In this document: piece by piece, positions 32,992 through 40,741 of the stretch | How the letters are laid out: the number at the start of each line of letters is the position of its first letter | Numbering within the stretch: position 1 is the first letter of the stretch | Source of the DNA: Mycobacterium sp. 3519A | GTDB lineage: Bacteria; Actinomycetota; Actinomycetes; Mycobacteriales; Mycobacteriaceae | Assembly (NCBI RefSeq): GCF_900240945.1 | Contig: NZ_OESG01000014.1 | Location: 492,923 to 556,922 of the forward strand | Direction: 5' to 3' | Length of the DNA stretch: 64,000 nucleotides | Position numbers and translations under genes: made by a program | Notes under the pieces: model-generated | Told to the model about the DNA's origin: nothing | Database searches by the model: none | The model's input: only the letters and a program-made list of their open reading frames with translations

Positions 32992-34768
32992 GCCACCGGC
33001 TGTCGAAGACGTCGAGGATGTTCGGCAGCTTGGCGCGGTACCGCGCGCGGTCGGCAGCCTTGAACGGCGCCCACCACGGCGCCTGGAACAGTTCGACGAT
33101 CTTGACCATCGGTCCGCCGTAACCGGCCGCCTGCAGCACGCCGTTGGCGGCGTAGCGGCCGCCTTCGTTGGCGCCTTCCATCGTGGTCACGTTCTGGTCG
33201 GTCTTGATCCACTCGCCCGCGAGGAACAGGTTGTCGATCCCGGTGACCGCCTCGGGCCGCCTGGTCCACGAGCCGGGGTCCTGGATGAACAGCGGCTCGT
33301 CGTTGCGGACGTTCGGTGTCCCGGAATCGATGATCGCGGGATCCAGGAACCAGGAGTGCAGCAGCGCGTCCTCGAGCACCTTGTCGGTGTCGTTGAGGTG
33401 GGCCTTGATCTGCGTCCACGCCTCCTTGGCGATCTCCTGCGGCGTGCAGTCCCGTGCGCTCTTCCTGTTGAAATTGCCGGGGGTGGTCCAGTCCGAAATG
33501 ATCGCCGACAGACAGTCTTTCACCGTGCCGTCGCCGTAGCTGGTCAGGCTCTTCTTCCAGAACTGCTCCTCGCTGATCGAGGTGATCGCCCAGCCGGAGT
33601 CGACGTAGTTGACGTGTCCCTTCGTGACGTCCACCCGCTTCTTGAGGAAGAACATCAGCCCGTTCATCCACTCGGTGCGCAGCAGCGCGACGTTGGCCAA
33701 CCTGGGGTCTGCGGCGATGACGTCGTCGGTCAACACGGCGGCGAGCTTTTCGCACGGCACCGCGGAGACGTACCAGTCGGCGGTGACCGTGCGCGGCAGA
33801 CCCGCGGCGTCGACGACGGTGGCCGAGGCGATGTGCCTGCCGTTCGGCGTGAACTTCGACAGCGCCTGCCCCAGTTCGAATTTCACACCAAGACTCTTTA
33901 GATGCGTCACCCAGGGATCGATCCACTGCGCACTCGTCGGTCCGTTGAGGACCCTGTCGAACCCCTTGCAGTCGTAGTCGTTGCCCAGCAGCAGAATGGA
34001 CCACACCGACGCCTCGCCGACCAGCCCGATCGAATGTGCGCTGGCGTCACGGGATTTCGAGGCCGCGAGGTTGCGGATGATTCCGTCGGCGAGGTAGCGG
34101 TTGTACTCGCGGGATTTGTTGTTCGCGCCGATGTAGTCCTCCCACGTCATCTGGTCCCACTGGCCGAGCTTTCGTTCGTCACAACTGGTGACGTAGACGG
34201 CCAGTTTCTGCGCGGCGTACAGCGCCTCCGGTGGCGGCAGCCGAAGCAGCGTCTCGAACACTGTGGCCACCGAGTCGGTGAACGCCTTGGGCGTGATCGG
34301 GTTCGGCAGAGTCGGCAGCGGAAACGGCAGCGGGATGGTCAGGTCGTGCCGACCCATCCCGGAATGCAGATAAGACGTTGCGCGGGTGAGGTTTTCCCAC
34401 ACGCCGTGGGAGTTGCCCGCAAACGGGATCCGCCGCATCGTGTCGGTGACATTGCGGTAGAAGCCGGGAAAGAACCGGAACCCGTGCTCGGCGGGCAACG
34501 GTTCGGCGCCCGAATTGGGCACCGCGATCGAGCGGGCCTTACCGCCCAGTGCCTTCCGCTCGTACACGGTGACCGCGAATCCGCGCTCGGCGAGTTCGTG
34601 CGCGGCGGTCAACCCCGCGACGCCCGCGCCGAACACCGCGACCGACTTACCCGGCGGCGCGGCCTTCGCGGATGCCGCGGGGGTCAACGCGGCGGCCACC
34701 CCTGCCGTCGTCATACCGCGCAGAAATGTCCTGCGCGGCACGCGCACCGACTCGGCCCGACCCGCCAT
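32984..34768 (-). CDS. Tat-exported FAD-dependent oxidoreductase (phytoene desaturase/HpnE-like)
   Basis: 594 residues. A twin-arginine signal is present (PRRTFLRGMTTAGVAAAL) with a cleavage region AASAKA. Next comes the dinucleotide-binding motif VFGAGVAGLTAAHELAERGF ending in VYE. The C-terminal FAD contact is NLFLAGEWIKTDQNVTTMEG, with the flavin-amine-oxidase-like Gly-rich end. The family holds carotene desaturases and hydroxysqualene dehydroxylases, so an isoprenoid or polyprenyl lipid substrate is likely, handled outside the cytoplasm after folded export with bound FAD. It converges on the GT-C-like gene with an 8-bp overlap. Confidence 0.88.
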   Translation of the reverse strand: MAGRAESVRVPRRTFLRGMTTAGVAAALTPAASAKAAPPGKSVAVFGAGVAGLTAAHELAERGFAVTVYERKALGGKARSIAVPNSGAEPLPAEHGFRFFPGFYRNVTDTMRRIPFAGNSHGVWENLTRATSYLHSGMGRHDLTIPLPFPLPTLPNPITPKAFTDSVATVFETLLRLPPPEALYAAQKLAVYVTSCDERKLGQWDQMTWEDYIGANNKSREYNRYLADGIIRNLAASKSRDASAHSIGLVGEASVWSILLLGNDYDCKGFDRVLNGPTSAQWIDPWVTHLKSLGVKFELGQALSKFTPNGRHIASATVVDAAGLPRTVTADWYVSAVPCEKLAAVLTDDVIAADPRLANVALLRTEWMNGLMFFLKKRVDVTKGHVNYVDSGWAITSISEEQFWKKSLTSYGDGTVKDCLSAIISDWTTPGNFNRKSARDCTPQEIAKEAWTQIKAHLNDTDKVLEDALLHSWFLDPAIIDSGTPNVRNDEPLFIQDPGSWTRRPEAVTGIDNLFLAGEWIKTDQNVTTMEGANEGGRYAANGVLQAAGYGGPMVKIVELFQAPWWAPFKAADRARYRAKLPNILDVFDSRWPT

Positions 34769-34857
34769 GGTGTCACTAAGTTAATCGCCATTCCGCAATG
34801 GAGACGTCAATGCCCTCCGGTGTGTCGGCATCTCAGCCCGATAAGTGAACTTCGGAT

Positions 34858-34875
34858 CCGCTGTGGGCACAGCGG
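34858..34875. promoter_or_regulatory. Perfect 8-bp-arm palindrome in a divergent promoter
   Basis: CCGCTGTGGGCACAGCGG has perfect 8-bp arms around GG. It lies in the 194-bp region between the FAD oxidoreductase (start 34768, minus) and the SnoaL-like gene (start 34963, plus), a good place for an operator of an unidentified regulator. No other copy was noticed in the window. Confidence 0.5.
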
Positions 34876-34962
34876 TCTCCTGATCGCGGGATCATTTCAC
34901 CCGGTTTGCACCTTTAGTGTGTGCAGGACTGCGATACGACACGGGAAGAAGAGGTGAAGTCG

Positions 34963-35481
34963 ATGGCCGAACACGACCTCGCTGCATTGTGGGATGCGCA
35001 CTGCAGGGCCGAGTTCGAGACCCGCGACGTCGACGCCACCATGGCGACCATGGTGGCCGAGCCGTACGTGAACCACATTCCGACGATGACCGGCGGGGTC
35101 GGCTTCACGAAGCTGCGTGAGTTCTACGCCAACCATTTCATCGGGTTGAACCCCGATGACATGGAGCTGTTCCCGGTGAGCCGCACCGTGGGTGAGAGTT
35201 CCGTCGTCGACGAGTTCATCCTGCGGTTCACCCACACCACCCGGATCGACTGGATGCTGCCAGGGATCGAGCCCACCGGGCGTTGGGTCGAGGTGCCGAT
35301 GGTCGCGGTGGTGCAGTTCGAGGGCGACAAGCTCACCCATGAACACATCTACTGGGACCAGGCCAGTGTGCTCGTCCAGTTGGGCTTGCTCGACCCGCAC
35401 GGGCTGCCGGTGGCCGGGGTGGAAACCGCGCACAAGGTGCTCGACGCTTCGCTGCCAAGCAACGCGCTGATGACTGGCTAG
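34963..35481 (+). CDS. SnoaL/NTF2-like fold protein
   Basis: 172 residues from ATG 34963, with GAAGAAGAGG just upstream. It has the cone-shaped NTF2/SnoaL pattern: LWDAHCRAEFETRDVDATMA, then YVNHIPTMTGG, TGRWVEVPMVAVVQFEGDKL and THEHIYWDQASVLVQLGLL. Relatives are annotated as polyketide-cyclase-like or carboxymethylenebutenolidase-associated proteins, usually of unknown substrate. There is no signal peptide. It is alone on its strand; the convergent glycosyltransferase stop shares CTAG with its own stop (35478-35481). Confidence 0.85.
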   Translation: MAEHDLAALWDAHCRAEFETRDVDATMATMVAEPYVNHIPTMTGGVGFTKLREFYANHFIGLNPDDMELFPVSRTVGESSVVDEFILRFTHTTRIDWMLPGIEPTGRWVEVPMVAVVQFEGDKLTHEHIYWDQASVLVQLGLLDPHGLPVAGVETAHKVLDASLPSNALMTG

Positions 35482-36635
35482 ATAACTCCGCTGACGATCC
35501 GGCGCGCGTGCACGGACTCCAGCACGGTGCGCATCGCCTCCGCGCTTTGGCGCCAGGAGAATTCACTGCTGCGGGCCTGCGCCTTGGCGCCGAGTTGGTC
35601 GCGCAGCACCCGGTCGGTCAACAACCGGTGCAGCACCTCGACGAGGTCGTCACGGTCGTCGACCAGCAGCCCGGTCACCCCGTCGACGATCGAGTCCGTC
35701 AACCCGCCCGAGGACCGGTAGCCGATCGTGGGCACGCAATGCTGCCCCGCCTCAGGCACGGCCAAGGCCCATCCTTCCTTGCGGGACGGCAGCACCTGCA
35801 CCCAAGACTGTTGCAGCACTTGGTGTTTGGTCTCGTCGTCGACGTGGCCGTGGAACGTCACCGCGTCGGAGATGCCCAGCAGCGCGGCGTGTTCGACCAG
35901 CGGCTGCTGCCACCACCCGCCGCCGAGGATGTCCAGGTGCAGATCCGGCAGCCTTGGCCGCAGCGCGGCGACCGCTTCGAGTGCGTCCTCGATCTGCTTG
36001 TGCGGCACCAGCCGCGACAGCACGACCACACGCGGCGTCGTCGACCGCGGCACGGTCAGCGTCTGCGGGGGCGCCTCGTCAAGACCGTTGCGCACCACCG
36101 CGATCTGAGTGGGCCGCACACCGAGACCGGTGAGGTCCCGCGCGGACGGCAGTGACACCGTGACGTACTGATTGCGGCGGTGCACCCGAGGCGACAGCCT
36201 CGACTCGACGAACCAGCCGATCCTGCCCAACACCGGACCCGCCACCGGCCACTGCTCGCGGTGGCAGTGGTGCACCAGCACCGCGACCCGACTGCCGAAC
36301 GCCCACCGCGCCATGAACGGCAGGCCGTTCTGGGTGTCGATGACGACGTCCGGCCTCGCGTTGCGAAGCGGGCCGAGGCCGATGCGCGCCAGCACCATCG
36401 CCAGCCCGGCCCAGATGTAGACGGTGTACGGCCCGCCGGCGCGGCTGATCTGCACGCCGTCTTTGACCTCGCGCCGTCGAGCGCCCGGATAGTGGGCGGT
36501 GCGCAGCGTGACCCGCACGCCGGATGCGGCCAGTCGGGCACCGATGCGCTCCAGGTAGGCCTCGCTGCCGCCGCCTTGCGGGTGCCCGGTGTCGCGCCAG
36601 CAGAGCAGCAACACGGAGCGGACGGGTGCAGACAT
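35478..36635 (-). CDS. GT4-family glycosyltransferase (Rv0225-like)
   Basis: 385 residues. It has two Rossmann-like domains of the GT-B fold. Near the start, HPQGGGSEAYLERIGARLA is the acceptor-side Gly-rich loop; in the C-terminal half, VVVLSRLVPHKQIEDALEA and VPEAGQHCVPTIGYRSSGGL form the nucleotide-sugar site with the conserved acidic residue. It is cytosolic or peripheral at the membrane. It likely transfers a hexose such as mannose from GDP- or UDP-sugar in envelope glycolipid synthesis; the exact donor and acceptor are unknown. Its start is 36 bp from that of the divergent methyltransferase. Confidence 0.92.
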   Translation of the reverse strand: MSAPVRSVLLLCWRDTGHPQGGGSEAYLERIGARLAASGVRVTLRTAHYPGARRREVKDGVQISRAGGPYTVYIWAGLAMVLARIGLGPLRNARPDVVIDTQNGLPFMARWAFGSRVAVLVHHCHREQWPVAGPVLGRIGWFVESRLSPRVHRRNQYVTVSLPSARDLTGLGVRPTQIAVVRNGLDEAPPQTLTVPRSTTPRVVVLSRLVPHKQIEDALEAVAALRPRLPDLHLDILGGGWWQQPLVEHAALLGISDAVTFHGHVDDETKHQVLQQSWVQVLPSRKEGWALAVPEAGQHCVPTIGYRSSGGLTDSIVDGVTGLLVDDRDDLVEVLHRLLTDRVLRDQLGAKAQARSSEFSWRQSAEAMRTVLESVHARRIVSGVI

Positions 36636-36671
36636 CGCCGCCCAGACTAACCGCTGGCTAGGGTCTGGTTG

Positions 36672-37436
36672 ATGGCCGTGACCGATGTCTTCGCCCGGAG
36701 GGCGAACCTACGCCGGTCGCTGCGGCTGGCGAGCCAGTTCCGCTACGAGCAGCCCGACCCCGCCCGGTTCTACGGCGCACTCGCCGAGGACACCGCGACG
36801 ATGGTGGGCGACCTGTGGCGCGGAGTCGGCGGCGCGGCGCCTGCGGGCCGGACCGTCCTCGATATCGGCGGTGGCCCAGGCTATTTCGCAGATGCGTTCC
36901 AAGGCGCGGGGATGCGCTACATCGGAGTGGAGCCGGATCCGGCCGAGATGCACGCCGGCCCTGCCGCAGGCGACCGCCGAACCCCGTACGTGCGGGCGTC
37001 CGGCACAGCGCTGCCGTTCGCGGACGCCAGCGTCGACATCTGCCTGTCGTCCAACGTCGCCGAGCATGTGCCGCAACCTTGGCGACTGGGCCACGAAATG
37101 CTGCGGGTGACCAGGCCCGGCGGCCTGGCGGTGCTGTCGTACACCGTGTGGCTGGGCCCGTTCGGCGGCCACGAGATGGGCCTGACGCACTACCTCGGCG
37201 GCGTCCGCGCCGCAGCGCGCTACACCCGCAAACACGGCCATCGACCCAAGAATGACTACGGATCGTCGTTGTTCGCGGTGTCGGTGTCCGACGGCCTGCA
37301 GTGGGCCGCGAGCACCGGCGCGCTCGTCGCCGCATTTCCCCGCTACCACCCGCGATGGGCCTGGTGGCTGACCGCCGTTCCAGGGCTGAGGGAATTCACC
37401 GTCAGCAATCTGGTGCTGGTGCTGCGGCCGTCGTGA
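36672..37436 (+). CDS. SAM-dependent methyltransferase (Rv0224c-like)
   Basis: 254 residues from ATG 36672, the same length as recalled for Rv0224c. The class I methyltransferase fold is shown by motif I VLDIGGGPGYFADAF, the acidic VEPDPAE after beta-2, and CLSSNVAEHVPQPWRLGHEM as motif post-I. The acceptor is unknown; methylation of a lipid or glycan is suggested by the neighbouring glycosyltransferase. The spacing to the divergent GT is only 36 bp, so promoters overlap. A KstR-like site lies just after it but is positioned for the next gene. Confidence 0.92.
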   Translation: MAVTDVFARRANLRRSLRLASQFRYEQPDPARFYGALAEDTATMVGDLWRGVGGAAPAGRTVLDIGGGPGYFADAFQGAGMRYIGVEPDPAEMHAGPAAGDRRTPYVRASGTALPFADASVDICLSSNVAEHVPQPWRLGHEMLRVTRPGGLAVLSYTVWLGPFGGHEMGLTHYLGGVRAAARYTRKHGHRPKNDYGSSLFAVSVSDGLQWAASTGALVAAFPRYHPRWAWWLTAVPGLREFTVSNLVLVLRPS

Positions 37437-37446
37437 GCGGCTGAAC

Positions 37447-37460
37447 TGGAACAGGTTCTC
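37447..37460. promoter_or_regulatory. KstR-type operator before the aldehyde dehydrogenase gene
   Basis: TGGAACAGGTTCTC fits the KstR consensus TNNAACNNGTTNNA except for the last base. It ends 31 bp before the ATG at 37492. In M. tuberculosis the equivalent gene Rv0223c is, to my knowledge, a member of the KstR cholesterol regulon, which supports the call. Confidence 0.75.
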
Positions 37461-37491
37461 GTTTCCTCCATCTGTAGGTAATGTGACGCTC

Positions 37492-38982
37492 ATGACAAGT
37501 GTGACCCCGGCTACCTCTGAGGCCTACAAGACCGAATACGACAAGCTGTTCATCGGCGGCAAGTGGGTCGAACCATCATCCGCAGAGGTCATCGAGGTGT
37601 TTTCGCCCGCGACGGGTGAGAAGGTCGGACAGGTGCCGCTGGCCGCCGAGGCCGACGTGAACGCCGCCTGCGCCGCCGCGCGTGAGGCGTTCGACGAGGG
37701 CCCGTGGCCGCAGACGCCGCCCGCCGAGCGGGCCGCGGTGATCGGCCGCGCGCTCAAGCTGCTCGAGGATCGCGCCGATCTGTTCAAGCACCTGCTGAAG
37801 CTGGAGACCGGCCAGCCGCCGACGATCATCGACATGATGCAGTACGGCGCGTCGGTATCGACGCTGCAGTACTACGCGGGCGCCGCGGACAAGTACACCT
37901 GGAACGAGATCCGTGACGGCGTCTACGGCCAGACGCTGGTCACCAAGGAGCCCGTCGGCGTGGTCGGCGCGGTGGTCGCGTGGAACGTCCCGCTGTTCCT
38001 GGCGGTCAACAAGCTGGGCCCCGCGTTGCTGGCCGGGTGCACCGTCGTGCTCAAGCCTGCCGCCGAAACCCCGCTGTCCACCAACGCTTTGGCTGAGGTG
38101 TTCGCCGAGGCCGGTCTGCCCGAGGGGGTGCTGTCGGTGGTGCCCGGCGGCCCCGAGACCGGGCGCGCGCTGACCGCCAACCCGGAATTGGACAAGTTCA
38201 CGTTCACTGGAAGCTCCGCGGTGGGCAAGGAGATCGGCAAGCTCGCCGCCGAGAAGCTCAAGGCGTGCACGCTCGAACTCGGCGGCAAGTCCGCGGCGAT
38301 CATCCTCGAGGACGCCGACCTGGATTCGACGCTGCCGATGCTGGTGTTCTCCGGGCTGATGAACTGCGGGCAGGCCTGCGTCGGCCAGACCCGCATCCTC
38401 GCGCCGCGGTCGCGCTACGACGAGGTGGTCGAGAAGGTGTCGGCCGCCGTCGCGGCGACGCCGGTCGGCCTGCCCGATGATCCGGCGGCGATGATCGGCC
38501 CGCTGATCTCCGAGAAGCAGCGCGAGCGCGTCGAGGGCTACATCCGAAAGGGCGTCGAGGAGGGCGCGCGGATCGTCACCGGCGGCGGCAGGCCGGAAGG
38601 CCTCGACGGCGGCTGGTTCGTCCAGCCGACGGTGTTCGCCGATGTGGACAACTCGATGACCATCGCCCAGGAGGAGATTTTCGGACCGGTGCTGGCGATC
38701 ATCCCGTTCGACACCGAGGAGGACGCGATCCGCATCGCCAACGACTCGGTCTACGGGTTGGCGGGCAGCGTGTTCACCACCGACTTCGGTAAGGCCGTCG
38801 ACATCGCCAAGAAGATCCGCACCGGCACGTACGCGGTCAACATGTACGCGTTCGATCCGGGCGCCCCATTCGGCGGATACAAGAACTCGGGCCTCGGCCG
38901 CGAGAACGGTCCGGAAGGCATCGAGCAGTACTGCGAGGCCAAGAGCATCCTGCTGCCGTTCGGCTACACGCCGGAGATCTAG
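37492..38982 (+). CDS. NAD(P)-dependent aldehyde dehydrogenase (Rv0223c-like)
   Basis: 496 residues from ATG 37492; GTG 37483 is a possible in-frame alternative. All ALDH landmarks are present: the Rossmann contact FTGSSAVGKEIG, the general base Glu in LELGGKSA, the catalytic Cys in NCGQACVGQTR and EEIFGPVLAI. It oxidises an aldehyde to the acid. A KstR-type site in its promoter suggests a substrate from sterol side-chain or sterol-ring breakdown rather than general aldehyde detoxification. It has no close downstream partner on its strand. Confidence 0.95.
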   Translation: MTSVTPATSEAYKTEYDKLFIGGKWVEPSSAEVIEVFSPATGEKVGQVPLAAEADVNAACAAAREAFDEGPWPQTPPAERAAVIGRALKLLEDRADLFKHLLKLETGQPPTIIDMMQYGASVSTLQYYAGAADKYTWNEIRDGVYGQTLVTKEPVGVVGAVVAWNVPLFLAVNKLGPALLAGCTVVLKPAAETPLSTNALAEVFAEAGLPEGVLSVVPGGPETGRALTANPELDKFTFTGSSAVGKEIGKLAAEKLKACTLELGGKSAAIILEDADLDSTLPMLVFSGLMNCGQACVGQTRILAPRSRYDEVVEKVSAAVAATPVGLPDDPAAMIGPLISEKQRERVEGYIRKGVEEGARIVTGGGRPEGLDGGWFVQPTVFADVDNSMTIAQEEIFGPVLAIIPFDTEEDAIRIANDSVYGLAGSVFTTDFGKAVDIAKKIRTGTYAVNMYAFDPGAPFGGYKNSGLGRENGPEGIEQYCEAKSILLPFGYTPEI

Positions 38983-39002
38983 CGTCCTGTTCCTCGCGCG
39001 CG

Positions 39003-39248
39003 TCAGTGGCCGAACGTCGCCCTCGGCTTCGTGGGCCGCGGCTGGTTCTGCGCGAAGCCGGTGCATGTGCCGAGATGCCCGGCCACACACGGCACACCGT
39101 TCACGGTCGGCACCGGGCCGCCCGACACCGGGGTCGGCGCACCGTTGTAGCCGTTCTGATCCAGCGGAGCAGCGCCAGCCGTCGGGGTGCCCAGCACCGC
39201 GGCGGCACACAAAGCGGCCGTGAACGACCTGCACAGACGCGCGGTCAT
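39003..39248 (-). CDS. Small secreted protein
   Basis: 81 residues from ATG 39248. A clear Sec signal peptide (MTARLCRSFTAALCAAAVLG, cleavage near AGAAP) leaves a mature peptide of about 50 residues rich in Pro, Gly, Asn and Thr, with two cysteines (VPCVAGHLGTCTGF) that could form a disulfide. The frame upstream to 39296 lacks a ribosome site and is probably untranslated. Mycobacteria encode many such short exported proteins of unknown role. It converges on the aldehyde dehydrogenase gene with a 20-bp gap. Confidence 0.72.
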   Translation of the reverse strand: MTARLCRSFTAALCAAAVLGTPTAGAAPLDQNGYNGAPTPVSGGPVPTVNGVPCVAGHLGTCTGFAQNQPRPTKPRATFGH

Positions 39249-39447
39249 GGTTGTCACCCTACGCATCCGGGGCGGTCTGAACTGCGAACACACCAATTAT
39301 GCTTTCGACCATAATGTGGGCTTGGCCAGGAGGCTCAACACGGCATTCACCTGCGCGTGACCTGAAGCGAATGTGATGGGGAATACATTCGTTGCGCTCA
39401 TGTGTTGCCAAGTTTTATGGTGTTTGGCATAGACAGGGAGGCACCCG

Positions 39448-39579
39448 ATGTGGATCGTTGAGGTCAACTTCGCCGGCCGCCGGTTCACGCACGAGGTGCA
39501 CGGACCCCGTCGCCGGTTGTTCCACTTCAGCCCGCGCCCCTTCAGCTGGCGTCCGTCGCAGCTGAGGCGCGCCGCCTGA
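39448..39579 (+). CDS. Small basic hypothetical protein (43 residues)
   Basis: ATG 39448 is preceded by GGGAGG with an 8-base spacer, a strong ribosome site. The product (MWIVEVNFAGRRFTHEVHGP and then an Arg-rich tail) is very basic, with 11 Arg among 43 residues, and has no membrane segment. It ends 7 bp before the TTG candidate start of the TetR gene, so it may be a leader peptide or coupled upstream cistron. I do not recognise it. Confidence 0.5.
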   Translation: MWIVEVNFAGRRFTHEVHGPRRRLFHFSPRPFSWRPSQLRRAA

Positions 39580-39586
39580 TCGAGCG

Positions 39587-40222
39587 TTGGAGGTAGTTCT
39601 GTCCACCGCGACCAAGACCGGGCCCAAACGCGGGTCGACGCGCACCAAGATGTTGATCAGCGCCGCCGAAGTGCTGCGCGAGCGCGGAGCGGCCGGCGTC
39701 ACCATCGACGAGGTGCTCGCCCGCAGCGGCGCGCCGCGCGGTTCGGTGTATTACCACTTCCCCGATGGCCGCAACCAGATACTGACCGAGGCGTTGCAGT
39801 ACGCCAGCGGTCTTGTCTCCGATGTCATCGACGAGGCCGCCGCCAAGGGCGGCATGTACCTCGTTCGCAGGTTCGTCACGTTCTGGGAGGACCTGCTCGT
39901 TGAAAGCGACTTCACCGCAGGCTGTCCCGTGGTGGCCGCGGCGATCGGGTCGGCCGCCGACGAACCTGCGCTGACCACCGTCGCGGGCAGCATCTTCACT
40001 CGGTGGCGCGATGCGCTCACCCGCGCATTCGTCAGCGACGGCTTCGACGAGCCGTGTGCCGCGTCGTTGGCCATCACGTGCATCGCGTCGTTGGAGGGCG
40101 CGGTGCTGCTGTGCCGGTCGACGCGCAAGGTCGACCCGTTGCGGGACGTCGCCGCGGAGCTCGAATTCCTGATCAAGTCAAGGGAATTCGTCCGCCGCTA
40201 CGGACTGCCCGGCCACGACTGA
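39587..40222 (+). CDS. TetR-family regulator with LmrA/YxaF-type C-terminal domain
   Basis: Up to 211 residues. The start is ambiguous: TTG 39587 opens the frame, but GGAGG (39588-39592) is better placed for CTG 39599 (STATKTGPKRGSTR). The HTH is clear (MLISAAEVLRERGAAGVTID and ARSGAPRGSVYYHFPDGRNQ). The C-terminal domain contains AGCPVVAAAIGSAADEP, typical of the YxaF/LmrA group that often controls exporters or redox genes. The convergent neighbour, a RibD-like reductase, overlaps its end by 25 bp. Targets unknown; no TetR-type palindrome was seen in its own short leader. Confidence 0.85.
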   Translation: MEVVLSTATKTGPKRGSTRTKMLISAAEVLRERGAAGVTIDEVLARSGAPRGSVYYHFPDGRNQILTEALQYASGLVSDVIDEAAAKGGMYLVRRFVTFWEDLLVESDFTAGCPVVAAAIGSAADEPALTTVAGSIFTRWRDALTRAFVSDGFDEPCAASLAITCIASLEGAVLLCRSTRKVDPLRDVAAELEFLIKSREFVRRYGLPGHD

Positions 40223-40740
40223 GCTTTGCGCCACCGCGCGCAGACGAAGTCGCCGTTGACGCCGGATTCGACCAGCGCCCACTCGGATCGCATCGGTAGC
40301 AGGCGCGAGCCACCGCCGAGCGAGCACGGGGTGTACGTCACGATCATCTCGTCGATCAGGCCTGCCGCGACGAACTGTGCGGCCGTCTGGCCGCCGCCGA
40401 CCACCCACACGTCCTTACCGGCCGCCGCCGCAACCAGTTTGGGATGCAACTCGGCGACGGCGCCGTCGAACACCTGCACCGGATGTCCGTCCGCGATGAT
40501 CTGCGGGCGGTGGGTCAGCACCCAGGACGGCTGCTCGTACATCCAGTCACCGGGCTGGTTGTTCTTCACCCATTCGTAGGTCGCCGAGCCCATCACCAGC
40601 GCGCCGACACCCTTGATGAAAGCCTCATATCCGAACGGTCCGTCGGCGTCGATTGCACGAGATGTCAACCAGTCCAAGCTGTCTGCTTCGTCCACGATGT
40701 AGCCGTCCAGGCTCGACGCGGTGAAGTAAACGGTTGCCAT
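40198..40740 (-). CDS. DHFR-fold (RibD C-terminal-like) reductase
   Basis: 180 residues. The fold is recognised from MATVYFTASSLDGYI at the start, ALVMGSATYEWVK in the middle and VWVVGGGQTAAQFVAAGLID for NADPH binding, as in YyaP/YwjB-like reductases. The substrate is unknown; the group is related to RibD and dihydrofolate reductase but lacks the full catalytic set of either. It starts one base after the stop of the AraC-like/DinB gene and is co-transcribed with it, so the regulator may respond to the molecule this enzyme reduces. Confidence 0.9.
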   Translation of the reverse strand: MATVYFTASSLDGYIVDEADSLDWLTSRAIDADGPFGYEAFIKGVGALVMGSATYEWVKNNQPGDWMYEQPSWVLTHRPQIIADGHPVQVFDGAVAELHPKLVAAAAGKDVWVVGGGQTAAQFVAAGLIDEMIVTYTPCSLGGGSRLLPMRSEWALVESGVNGDFVCARWRKAQSWPGSP

Positions 40741-40741
40741 G

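Noticed and set aside
37482..37497. CRP-like TGTGACGCTCATGACA
   Set aside because: It overlaps the aldehyde dehydrogenase start codon, a poor place for control, and has one mismatch in the second half; the KstR site explains the promoter better.
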